DNA of 64,000 nt, from assembly GCA_964036195.1 (NCBI GenBank), contig OZ038457.1, positions 14,783,147 through 14,847,146 of the forward strand, written 5' to 3'. A program made the position numbers and the translations under genes. The DNA comes from Sphaerolaimus hirsutus (taxonomy: Eukaryota > Nematoda > Chromadorea > Monhysterida > Sphaerolaimidae). The notes beneath the pieces were generated by a model. That model saw only the letters and a program-made list of their open reading frames with translations. It did no database searches and had not been told where the DNA came from. Below are positions 11,470 through 22,495 of this stretch, one piece after another. Each line of letters opens with the position of its first letter. Position 1 is the first letter of the stretch.

Positions 11470-13508
11470 ATGGGCTACAAATCGTCTTACGCGGTGTACT
11501 TGCCGATGACTCTGCTAGTCAGCGCAGTTGTTATCGTTGGTTAGTGATAAACTGATCACAATTATCGAAATGGGGGTTTTATATGATGATTATTTCCACG
11601 TGTCCTATGCCACTTTGTTAATTGCTTCCCTGCCGCAGTGCTGTACTACCTGCTGACGGGACAGGGCCACAAGTTGGACGTTGGCTGGTTCCTGACGGAG
11701 ACGTCGCCGCACATGTGGGGCAGTTTGGGCGTGACGCTCGCGCTGTCGCTCAGCGTGCTCGGGGCTGCTTGGTTCGTGATTGAGTATTTGTCCCGGCATG
11801 GACGTTTCTGGATATTTTTGACCCTTCAAATGTTCTGTGGTTGTTTTAGTTTCCGCATTTGGACCCTCTATTCTAAAAGTCCATGACTTCTAAAAAAATC
11901 GATTTCGAGAAAATTTTACGTTTTATGCCATTTTTAGTTTCATTCCCAATTTTGTGCCAGTGATGCATGTCCATGATGGCGCCCTCCGATAGATTGCCTT
12001 ATTGTCAATTGATGCACATACCAACATTTGGAGAATGTGCGGGCCAAATTGATGATTTCGTTTTTGTGCTTAATTCAACGTTCAAAATTTTTGTAGTTAT
12101 CGACTTTCCGAAGTCGATACATCATGTGTAGTTTCATGTAAAACAGACCAATCGTGGAAAATGTTTTTCCAGCGCCCCGCGCTATAAAACTGCCGCATGA
12201 CTCGCAAAACATGCGCAGGAGAATCTGCCATTTCCCCTAAATTTCATGCGCAGGGGAATCTTCACGACTGGTTCCTCGATTCTGGGCGGTGCGGTAAAAG
12301 CTCCGCGTATACGCACAAAGAATTTGATATCCATTATTTTCTGTGAAGCCGTAGCGATATTCGGCATAATCATGGCATTCGTATTTCAAGCAAAATTGGA
12401 GGATTTTTCGCGGGAGGAGGCGTCGGCTGCCGTGCTGGCGAAAAATCTCGCCGCTGGTTACATGCTGTTTGGTGGTGGATTGACGGTGTGTTTCTTTCGC
12501 TGGATCAATATTTGGCTCAGGGGTATCTTGAATTTTGACCCTCCGAGTGGTTGGATAGATAGCAAATCGCTCCTCCGGAGGGATAGATAGCTGAAAAATT
12601 TTCTGGGGGGGGGTTGGGGGGGGGTTTGGGGGGGGGGTTGTGGTGGTTCGATATATTGGCTTTTTCGGGGCATAGAAGGAAGAAAAGGGAGAAAAATCGC
12701 TAAAAGTAGGTGTAAAATAGCTCAAAATGGGTCTACAAGAGCATATAGTACTTAAAATAGCTGAAAATAGGCAGTTAGACGCATGAACCAGTGATTTTGG
12801 AGGTGAAAATCTATATATAGGTATGAAAAATAGCGATTTTGAGCGAAAATTGGGGTATAGTTTCTGAAAAATCGCTCCAGATAGGTAGATAGCTGGGCGA
12901 TTTGGGGGGGGGTTTAGGGGGTAGTAGCCCAAAATTTTGCCTCCGGGATAGATAGATAGCTGAGCGGCCTCCGGGATAGATAGATAGCTGGGCGGTTTGG
13001 GGGGGGGGGGTAACCCCCCCCCCAACCCCCCCCATTCGAGACCCCTGATTTGGCTCATAGTTGGTTTCAGTTGTAGCAAAGTTGAATGATAAAAGCATTA
13101 AAATAATATAGTTAATTAAACGTTAAGAAACACGAGTAAAATGACAAGAAAATGAAATAAAAATTGAATGAAAGTCAAAATGAAAATAAATGATAATAAT
13201 ACATCTAAAATTTTACTTTTTCTTTACTCTCAATTTGCCATTTGTCATTAAACTTTTCTCCTACCCGAACCGGCCCCTTATAGGTCTCCTAAATGTGACA
13301 TAACAAAATGCCTGTACAGGTCGGCTTCTGCAATCTGGTCTGCGGCATGTCCGTGGGCATCGTGGGCAGCGGCGCCGCGCTGGCCGACGCGCAAGACCCC
13401 GCCCTGTTCGTCAAGGTGCTCATCATCGAGATTTTTGCATCCGCTATCGGACTGTTCGGCATGATCATCGGAATTGTTCAGGTGCGCGGCAAATTGCGTG
13501 ATAGTTGA
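11470..13508 (+). CDS. ATP6V0B: V-type H+-ATPase 21 kDa proteolipid subunit c''
   Basis: Spliced exons 11470-11539, 11639-11771, 12254-12485 and 13320-13508 give 207 aa in frame. That matches the usual length of about 205 aa for this membrane-ring subunit of the proton pump Vo sector. The protein has an N-terminal hydrophobic helix ([14 protein letters not shown]), then paired proteolipid hairpins: [37 protein letters not shown], and a helix with the conserved acid in [18 protein letters not shown]. The second repeat follows ([20 protein letters not shown] and [20 protein letters not shown]). Position 11470 is the first ATG, in a purine context, and gives the family N-terminus. A 530-bp MITE occupies intron 3. 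The gene is divergent from the kringle gene. Identification is secure. Confidence 0.96.
12518..13047. mobile_element. hAT-like MITE family A, complete 530-bp copy
   Basis: The ends CAGGGGTATC and GAGACCCCTG are flanked by a perfect 8-bp duplication ATTTGGCT (12510-12517 and 13048-13055). The interior has repeated GATAGATAGCTGAGCGGCC and GCCTCCGGGATAGATAG words and long G runs. It lies in intron 3 of ATP6V0B and is the reference copy for this family. Confidence 0.92.
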
Positions 13509-13534
13509 GGAAAACTGTTTGATGTTTGCAGCTC

Positions 13535-13945
13535 TTATGATTAGGATTCGTCCGGGATCGTGATTGTTTTTTCGGGTTTCTTGGATTATTGTCTTGGGAT
13601 CGGGATTCTGGACAAAGTTCAAGTGTTCGGGGTATTTCTCTAATTTTTGACAAATGTGTCTAAAAACATGTGGCTGCAACAGATGTGGTATAAAATGCAC
13701 ACTGACGCATGGATCGGGATTGTTATTTTTTTGTTGAAAAGTTTCGGGCCGAGATTGGGATTTTGTTGACTTTTAGATATGTGAATAGGGTTCAAACGGG
13801 ATCCCGATCCCGAATCCCGAGAAATTTCGGGATTTTGTGGTCCCGATCCCGAAACCTCAATCCCGATCCCGAGACTTTGAAAATCCCGATCCCGATCCCG
13901 AAAAAATGCCCCAATCCCGATCCCGGAAAAATTCACAGACACAAA
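13535..13945. repeat. GATCCCG-word repeat (family M), partial
   Basis: Multiple CCCGATCCCGAA and CGGGATCG units lie on both strands, including GGGTTCAAACGGGATCCCG near 13790. Related to the complete copy at 52658-53466. Borders unclear. Confidence 0.55.
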
Positions 13946-14575
13946 AGGTGCCAGAAAGGCACTTTTAAAGGACCATTTTGTATGCAGTTTGCAAAAATTT
14001 GCAAAGCACATAATTTCACATGCAAATTGCCATTGGTGGTTGTTTTCATTGGTTTTGTAGCATTTTAGTGGTATTGCTTCTATTCCTGCATGGTATCATG
14101 TAATAATAAGTTGAGGTGATATGTCAGTGTAGTAAATAATATCCAGCCAATGTGCTTCCACTTTTCTACAGTGTGAAACATCACTGTCATGTATTAGGCA
14201 TCTTTTATAGCCAAATTTAAGCACTATTCCATGCCTAACTTCACTTGCAGTCAAGAAACATTCAAAAACGGCGATATACATAATAAGTCGACATACAATT
14301 GGATTTTTTGGCAGAAATCAGCACTTATCAGCACACATCAGCACTAATCAGCACACATCAGATGATTACATAGCCATTCTATGGTAATATATCATCAAAA
14401 GTACTGCTACTTGTCTGATATACCTGTATATATTGACTCAGGACCATATTTGGGAGCTTTTTGGGTAACGTCTTGACAATTTTTGAAAAAAAGCGAAAAA
14501 GCGCGCTTTTTAAAAAAAGCGCGCTTTTTAAAAAAAAGCGGGGCCGTTAAAAAAGCGCTTTTTTCCATCCCTAAT
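13945..14575. repeat. Degraded TAGGGATGG-family (family L) hAT MITE
   Basis: It shares CATTGGTGGTTGTTTTCATTGGTTTTGT and the AGCACT/ATCAGCACA stretch with the copies at 36.7 and 41.1 kb. It ends in AAAGCGCGCTTTTTAAAA words and TTCCATCCCTAA. The left border is lost. Confidence 0.55.
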
Positions 14576-15786
14576 TATTATCATCATTCGATTTCGGGAT
14601 CGAGATCTCGTTTGAAGCATACTTGCGATCATCCAATTTACCTTTCGCAGACAAATAGCGCGTCGATGGGAAACAATCCTTCATAAATTGAGTGGATGTT
14701 CTCCACTCCGTTTGACAGAGATGCGGCCCTAGTGCAGTGTAGTTCTGCAGCATTTAGTCATCATTCCACTGAATGTTTGTGTGCGTTGTGATATTCTTTC
14801 AATATTTTCTGAACACTGGAATTGTATGCGTTTTTTGTTAGCGATATGCTGAGCGTTGAAGCTGATTTGTAATCAAGTAGCGATTGAATATCTAACACGA
14901 TTAGACCGCTATCCCCAGATGTAATACTAATGATGCTATCCGCTATCAGTGCTGCACAGCTTATATTCCTGTGCTCATTTCATCGATCTAGTCTACGGTT
15001 TCCTGAAATATGGCACACCACAGTCTGACAATTTAAGTTATATGTACACACTTTTCTTTCTGTTGTCGAAACTCAAATACGGAACCAAAAGAACTAAAAT
15101 CGCCAATCGAAAAGTCAGAACTAAAAACGTTTGAACCACTTTTGAATTATCGGTTCCGACTGCGCAAAAACATATGGACAACAACTCAAATTTTCGGTGT
15201 GGTGCGCCTATGATACAATACGTTACCGATAAAATTGTCATCAACACAGGACAGGACACATCAATTTTTTCAATTTTAACGTCATCTACCCGTGATGGGT
15301 AGTGCTTCCACAATATTTCTGCTTTATGCAATGGGCAATGATTATTCATTTACAGGACATGTTTAAAGAGCAACTCTGTAGGTTTATGTATAATTATCGT
15401 GTTCAAAATGTGATTTATTGCTGTGATTGTGGTCTCACTATTCAAAAATACAAGTGGGATTTTTTTCCATTGCTTTTCGATGTTTTAAAAGTATATAATT
15501 ACGCACTATCGCCACCGATATTTATTTTTTATTTTTTCTTGACATCTTTGCAATTCGTATTCTATCCTGTTACAAATCTGTACCAATGAATAACCCCCTG
15601 ATCATGCTAATACCGTTGTACCAGTTTGTGTTACATAGAACACTGGTTCCGCAATGAGAACCTTAGCCAAACACTCATTCACTTGTATTTATGTACGATC
15701 TACATTGATAAATCACTTTGCACGTGCAGGTATATTCAGTATCACTAGGGGATCGATCCGTTTTGTGTAGCTTGGCGTCACGCGAG
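14576..15786. other. Spacer upstream of RACK1
   Basis: AT-rich. No exon-like open frame with splice sites and no clear repeat were seen. The RACK1 promoter and any leader exon should lie toward its right end. Confidence 0.4.
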
Positions 15787-18225
15787 ATGGGTTCGAACGA
15801 GCAGATGACGTTCAAGGGGATGCTCAAGGGCCACGGCGGCGGCGTGACCCAGATAGCCACCACCCCTCGCCATCCGGACATGATCGTGTCCGCTGCTAGG
15901 GGTGAGTTTGTTTAGATTTGTTCGAGATAGGTAGATAGCTGGCGGATTTGGGGAGGGGTAACCCCCCAACCCCCCTACTAAACCCCTGCCCTGCCCAACA
16001 AAAAAATACAGCCATCGATCTGTCTATGATATGGTTTCTTTCGGTGCTCACACGAAAATCCGATTGTACTTTTCTACGATACCCGTGCTGGAATGTGTGT
16101 GTCCAAAAAGTTAAGTTTTTCGAATTTTTTGGCGGTCCCCAAATCCACGCTGCACCTCGATAATATCTACCTATCGCTTTTGACCTCATTTCACACCCCA
16201 TTCTATCCGCGGCGCAGACAAGAAAGTGATAGTGTGGAAGCTGGCGCGCGACGACCCCGGCGCGGTGGGCCAGCCGCAGAGGTCGCTGCACGGGCACTCT
16301 CACTTCGTGAGCGACGTGGTGCTGTCCAGCGACGGCCAGTTCGCCCTGTCCTCCAGCTGGGACACCACCCTCCGCTTGTGGGATTTGAACACGTTCGTTG
16401 TTGTTCACAGGCGTTCTTTGAAAGTTTTGTGACATTTGTCTTTCCAACTTGTTCTGGTGATGAGCAAATTATGAGTAAAAATTGAAACAATTCGCACTTT
16501 TATGTTTTCGATGATAAAAATACCCGCTTTTATGTTTCTGTGAGAAAAATACTAGTTTTCACGTTTCCCTGAAAGAAGAGTATACGTACACTCATCTTCA
16601 ACGAGGTGTAAAATTGAAAAATTTATACTTTACGTTTTCTGTACTCAGCGGTGAGTAAAATATAAATATTTAACGTTTACGTTGAAACAAGTGAAGTACT
16701 TTTAACAACTTTGTTTCGCAGTGGGCAGACGACCCGCCGTTTCGCCGACCACAAGAAGGACGTGCTCTCGGTGGCGTTCAGCGCCGACAACAGGCAAATC
16801 GTGTCCGGCAGCCGCGACAAAACTATCAAGCTGTGGAACACGCTCGCCCAGTGCAAATACACCATCTCGGTGTGTTTTGCGCACACGTTATGCTTTTTAG
16901 CGCTAGTGGGCAGTCTTTTCGGTCTCGAAACAAACGTGCACGTTTTTGAAAATAATTTTTTTAAATAGATGCAGTTTAGTGAAAGAATTAATCATATTTA
17001 TGTAGAATTAGTCATATTTATGCATTTATCAGTGAATAATGTTCACTTAAAAAATATTTTATGTCCAGTTTCTACATGTCTCAACTTCGAACTAGACACG
17101 TAGTATGTGTTAAATCAGGAAAGCACACGTGACATCTCCCCCACTGCAGGACGACTGCCACGAAGACTGGGTGTCGTGCGTGCGCTTCTCGCCCTCGCCC
17201 AGCAACCCGATCATCGTGTCGTCCGGCTGGGATCGCGTTGTCAAGGTGTGGAACCTGACCAACTGCAAGCTGAAGACGGACCACAAGGGACACAAGGCCT
17301 ACATCAACACGGTCACCGTTAGCCCTGGTCTGTTGGTGCTTTGGTCGGAATTACGGCTTTTTCATCCGTAGTCGGCAACAGCATGTCAATGAGGCAATAT
17401 CGAAACTCACTTTGAGGCTTTTTTCATTGAGCGTGGTATTTATTTGTATTTATTATTAGCTACTAAATACATGCCGATCGCAGACGGCTCGCTGTGCGCA
17501 TCGGGCGGCAAGGACGGCGACGCGATGCTGTGGGACCTGAACGAGGGCAAGCACCTGTACACGCTGAACGGGAACGACATCATCAACGCGCTGTGCTTCT
17601 CGCCCAACCGCTACTGGCTGTGCGCCGCCGTGGGGCCCGTCATCAAGCTATGGGTACGAATCGCGTCGCATGTTGCTTTCGCGATGTCAAGTATGGGCGA
17701 GATTGTTCACTTGAAAAAAGGATTTTTTTCGATTTAAAACAGTCCAAAGTATGATTGGCAGCCATTTGTCAGGCTTGTCAGACACTTATCGACAGTACAG
17801 TGGACAATTAACAAACTTTTGTAAGTACGTATTTTACACGTAATAATTAGCTGTAAAATTGTTAAGAAAATTCGGGAATTATTACAAAACACCAGGCATG
17901 ACGAAAAAGTCGACAAATACTCCTAAAATTGATTGATTATTCTGGAGGATAAACCTACAGCGCAACTTAACCAAATTCGGCACTCTTTCTCACGGTCACA
18001 CTTGTCCGTGCCACCCGTCTCACACGTCCCCCCTCCTCTCAGGACCTGGAAGACAAGCGCGTGGTGGACGAGCTGAAGCCGGAGACGACGCAGGGCGGCA
18101 AGGCGGCCCCGCCGCAGTGCACCGCGCTCGCGTGGACGGCCGACGGGCAGACGCTGTTCGCCGGCTACTCGGACAGCCAGATCCGCGTGTGGCAGCTCGC
18201 CGTGCCCGTGCACTCGTTCGTGTGA
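15787..18225 (+). CDS. RACK1: Receptor for activated C kinase 1 (WD40 scaffold)
   Basis: Six exons, 15787-15901, 16218-16392, 16722-16869, 17150-17327, 17484-17653 and 18043-18225, join in frame to 322 aa. The family norm is about 317. The product is a seven-bladed WD40 propeller that sits on the 40S ribosomal subunit and docks PKC. Visible signatures are [107 protein letters not shown] and the C-terminal [14 protein letters not shown]. The start is the first ATG of the exon and gives [11 protein letters not shown]. Coding DNA is GC-rich at third positions, while introns are AT-rich and hold MITE pieces. Exon 3 begins only 8 bp after a MITE end. Identity is certain. Confidence 0.98.
16430..16713. 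repeat. Truncated GTTGTTAAAA-family MITE in RACK1 intron 2
   Basis: The right half of the family seen at 3161-3666: TTACGTTTTC words, then AGTACTTTTAACAACTTTG ending at 16713. The next bases are TTTCGCAG, the acceptor of RACK1 exon 3. Confidence 0.65.
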
Positions 18226-18366
18226 CAAGTGTGACGTGTGACGCCCCGGGTCTTTTAAATACCAGAGTTTTGATTGAGTTGATAGTTGATTGGGGTCGAT
18301 TGGTTATTGTTGTCTATTTGTCTGGTTTTTATAAATTGTTTTTGTTGGAACTCGGTTGAATGAATT

Positions 18367-18372
18367 AATAAA
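18367..18372 (+). terminator. Poly(A) signal AATAAA of RACK1
   Basis: AATAAA about 140 bp after the RACK1 stop codon, in an AT-rich 3' flank. Confidence 0.75.
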
Positions 18373-18561
18373 TTTGAACACTCGTTGTTGACGGTGATTT
18401 GTTAATTGGTTGTAGAAGTCTACTAACTCAGGCTCGAATCAAATCGGTCGTTAGCTGATCACACCAATAAATGGATTGTCTACTACAGATTGCAGTGATC
18501 GTTGACAAGTGCAAGAATTTATCGGCCACTTTCGTACAGCTTTATTTATGCTGGTACCAGT

Positions 18562-19054
18562 CATAGTTGTTAAAATGTATTTACTTTTACTCGATAAATA
18601 CGTATACTTGAGTACTGCGTAAATACGTTTACGGTTCCGCCCGGAAAAATCCGATACTCACTTACTCGCGTACTTTTTGAAAGTACGTGAGTACAGAAAA
18701 CGTAATTTAGAAAAAAATTCGGGTGCATCAAAAGCAAAAACCACCCAAACGAAATTAAAACTGCTGCAAAAATGGCGGCGGAAATAATAGAAGTTGCGAT
18801 GGGTAGGGAAAGCCACGACTCTTGCTTTCACTTTTATTCATTTTTACATCTAAGTCTTACTCCTATGTACAAAGTCGTAAGAACAAAATCACTTTTACTT
18901 TTTCCGTGAGTAAAAATACTGGTATTTATGTTTACTCACCTTTTATGCAGCGTAAAAGTAAAAACATTTACTTTACGTTTTCTGTACTCAGGGTGAGTAA
19001 AAATAAAATACTTTACGTTTACTTTTAGTTCAGTACATACTTTCAGCAACTCTG
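18562..19054. mobile_element. hAT-like MITE (GTTGTTAAAA family), third copy
   Basis: Ends CATAGTTGTTAAAATG and TTTCAGCAACTCTG. The flanks GTACCAGT and GTCCCAGT match at 7 of 8 positions. Internal GTAAAAGTGAGTA words. Confidence 0.75.
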
Positions 19055-21321
19055 GTCCCAGTTTTGTTTCTTCCTTTCTTTGGTTTGGTTTCTTTGGTTT
19101 GAACTCCAGTTCTTCCCAGTACTCTATGGGCGCGCCGTTCCGACAGCAACATGTCTATTGCAGTATTCCATTCACGTCCGATTTTGCGATGCTCTGGTCT
19201 AGTGCTTATCGTTTTCTACAGCGCTGGACATTGAAAAGCTAATTTGACGTCTTTATCCGAGGCACTCCATGTTCCAAAGGTGGGCATTTTTGAACTTGCT
19301 GCCGTAGCGCTCTTGCTGTTTTTGCCCCGCTGTTCTTTCTTTTCGTACGTTTTTTTCCGAAAATTGTTTCTGATAAGATTGGACGTGGTGGCACAAAACT
19401 GCATGCGCAACGCTCCCGGGTTGGGTGCGTGTTCCCATTGCATTGTGTTGTGCGGTTTTGCGAGCGCGCACATGCGTTGGTCATACGGTGTGGCCCACTT
19501 GGACGCCACCAGCGTCGATATGTGGTGTATTTACTATCTGGTGCCAATTGGGCAACTGAACAAGTGATTAACTAGAGTTGTGGTCGATTAAATGACTAGT
19601 AAACTTGTCACGTGATCAGATCGGGCTAGATGGGAGTACTTGTCACTTATAGATTTACCTGGCACTTTACTCACCACTTACTAACTTTTCTTGTCACTTG
19701 TCCACTAGCGGAATTGGTCACCGGGGTAAGTCAAACAATTCTGGGCTAGCCTGCAGCGGGCCCGGCGTGTGCACCTTTCGCTGTTTATTCGGCGCGCGCA
19801 TTGGTGCACCCATCCTTTTTTATTGCGGCTCTTTCCATGCATTTGCATATTTACCTGCTCGCGTATGCTGTACATTCCGTGTGCCAAATAAAAGTGACCG
19901 CCGTTGCGTGACGTGGACTGTGGCCGGTGGGCGGTATATTTTAGTTTGGCAGTGGCGTGCGTTCATGCCGGGCGCATGCGCTCGGACTTCCGATTTTTGA
20001 TTTGTTGGCTGTTTTGATCGATAACTTATGAGTATTTTTGAGGTCGTCATGTGATCCGAGTAACCGCCGGTCGCTTGTTTGCATGTGCGCACGCTGAATT
20101 ATTGTCGGCCACGAATTATCTTTCAAAATTCATATTTAATTGTCAAATCTGTCACGATCTCGCAACCTTCATCTGGGTTGATAAGAAAATCACATCACTC
20201 GCCGCAGTCGCACATTTCCCCATTTCCATTGAAATGCCTTGAATCTCCATGCGCAGTGGCGCATTTTTGCCCGCAATTGAATTGTCCCGCGAATCTTGAT
20301 TGATACTTGTAGGCCATCTTTCTGATCGCCCGGGTGAATGCACGTGGCCGTTTCGGTTCCTACGTCTGTTTTTGGGACGCCCTGAATATTATCATTGGAT
20401 TTTTATTGCTGTTATTTTTAATGGTTTGAATCATGCGTCAAATGTGAATAGGTTAATGTGTATTGTTTTTGTATGAATGGATAAGCAGCGATGCGTGAAT
20501 GAGTCATCGTTTTATCACCGGCACTGGATGCGGCCTGTAACGTATCAGTTCATTGATTGGGTGTAGGACAGATTTTGGAATCTCCTGACTTGGAATGACA
20601 CTTTATATTGTTTTATGGATTGTTAAAAAATGAAAATCAAGGTGTTTTCAGTGGATATTTATTCACTAGGCAGGTATTTTGGAATCCAAAATCGGTTTTT
20701 TAGGCCATTCTGAAAAGGGCTGGGCTGATCCTAATTTTAAAATATAAACCAGCCTTAAAATTGATTATTATTTTTTAATCCTTAGTCCTGAATTCATTTC
20801 GTACTTTTTCAACTTCACCATTTCTCCGGAACATTCTTGTCTAATGGCAGTTATTTATGTTCATTTTTCACGTGTTTTTTTGTTAATTCGATTTTGTTGC
20901 TGAATTTTTGCGATGTTTGTTTTTTGCGACTTTTGATCATCATTAGTATTTACGTACGTATTTGTCATTGGTTCGAGTGCTATTGTTCGGGTGCAGCAGG
21001 TATCGATGCCTAACGACTCTCCCACACAAGTTTCAGTATGTGGCAAAACTTTACGCCAAAAATTATGCAAACATCGCTAAATTTGTCGTTGTAAAGTTTC
21101 CCCGTTGCACCAATCGATTGTGCCATTAAATTGAACGGTGATGGATTTTTTATTTGTTTTTAAAGTGTGTATTAAGGAAAATTGCCGTTTGTCAGATATT
21201 CGCTATTATAACTCCAATTATGGTCGAAAATTATTACAAATTTATAAAATGTAAATACGTCGCGGGCAGCGTGTTTCTGAAGTTTAGATATTTATTCGAA
21301 AGCGCCGGCCAGACTGCAGTG
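19055..21321. other. Intergenic spacer, RACK1 to RAPGEF
   Basis: Moderate GC with CpG-containing patches near 19.2-20.3 kb, where open frames occur on both strands but lack splice support. Nothing was recognised. Far-upstream leader exons of the RAPGEF gene could lie here. Confidence 0.35.
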
Positions 21322-21650
21322 CAGAGTTGTTAAAAGTACTGAACTTTTCTCCAAAGTAAACGTAAACGTAAAGTATTATTTTTACTCACTGCTGACACAA
21401 AACGTAAAGTAAATTTTTTTACTTTTACTCAACGGTAAATGTGAGTAAATTACTTTTGTACTCGGTAAACGTTAAAGTGGGTATTTTTGACAAAGTTTGC
21501 CCCAATTTTCGCGCAAAATCTATTCGCGTACTTAAAGTACGCGAGTAAGTGAGTATCGGTATTTTTCATAGGAGGAAACGTAAACGTATTTACTCAGTAC
21601 TCGAATATCCGTATTTATGGAGTAAACGTAAATACGTTTTAACAACTATG
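21322..21650. mobile_element. hAT-like MITE (GTTGTTAAAA family), fourth copy
   Basis: CAGAGTTGTTAAAAGTAC..GTTTTAACAACTATG with a perfect 8-bp duplication CTGCAGTG (21314-21321 and 21651-21658). 329 bp, GTAAACGTAAA words. Confidence 0.88.
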
Positions 21651-22081
21651 CTGCAGTGAGCTGAATTGAGTCTTTTGTTTACTTTAGGGACCCGTGCTTC
21701 ACTTGCTTGCTGCCATGCTCGTATTTAGTGGGTATTTGGCGGCGAAGTTAGGTTGTTCGCAATTGCGACCGGCCGCAATTCGGCAATTCCGTGCCAATTC
21801 TGCGCCGGTGCGCCAGTTTTGGCGAGCTTAGTAATGGCGGTGGGTTTTGGTTCTGCGTACGCTTGCGCTGGTGGCGCACATGAGTTCTATTGAGTGCGCC
21901 GTGCCCGCGTCGTTGGCGAAAACTGGCAGCCCTCTTTGAGTCATCGTCTTGGAATTCTATGCATGTTTGTTTGTAGATCCGATCGTGTCGTTAAATCGCT
22001 CTGATCACCGCGTCGATTTCCGGAATGTGCCGTTTCTGCTACTCGATGACATTTTTTCACCGTGTTTTATTTTATTCGCAG

Positions 22082-22211
22082 TACCACAGAACTGCTGACT
22101 ACTTTACATATTTAGCATCTCACTCGGACCGTACTAAGAAATTGCATTTACATAAGCTTTGCAACCATTTGGACAGACTAAATTTGATTGCGTCGCTACT
22201 GGAGGAGTTAG
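22082..22211 (+). CDS. Exon-like segment of unknown gene
   Basis: Acceptor TTTTATTCGCAG, then 43 codons open (YHRTADYFTYLASHSDRT, then LHLHKLCNHLDRLN, IASLLEEL) and donor TTAG|GTATGC. The composition reads as a real helical protein segment. Its end phase would not continue into the RAPGEF start exon, because the leader there has stops. It is therefore either an alternative upstream exon or part of another gene. I do not recognise it. Confidence 0.35.
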
Positions 22212-22495
22212 GTATGCAAATATGCCGCAATATACCAATGCGCACTGCAGATTGTGTCTTTGTGTAGTTATAATTCGTTTTTTTTTGTTGAAAAATTCAT
22301 ATTTCGCGTAGCCTGCGGCCATTTCAGCCTGAACACTAGTATTTAATTTTGCTTTCACATGGCGCATAGAGTTGCGAACGCTTCGGCCAATCACTACACA
22401 TATAAATACACATTCGATCGACTCACCACCGTTAACCCTCAACCCCCTTCACAGGCCCACTAAACCCCTTGTAAAGTCCGGGCTCCTGGGGCACA

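Noticed and set aside
12595-13030. G-run tracts as functional G-quadruplex or telomere-like sequence
   Set aside because: The runs recur at the same place in every family A MITE copy and are explained by the element. Their exact lengths may also be sequencing or assembly errors.
15902-18042. snoRNAs in RACK1 introns, as in vertebrates
   Set aside because: No paired C and D boxes with terminal stem were found by eye.
19216-20303. Open frames on both strands as genes
   Set aside because: They are short, overlapping on opposite strands and without splice context or recognisable content.
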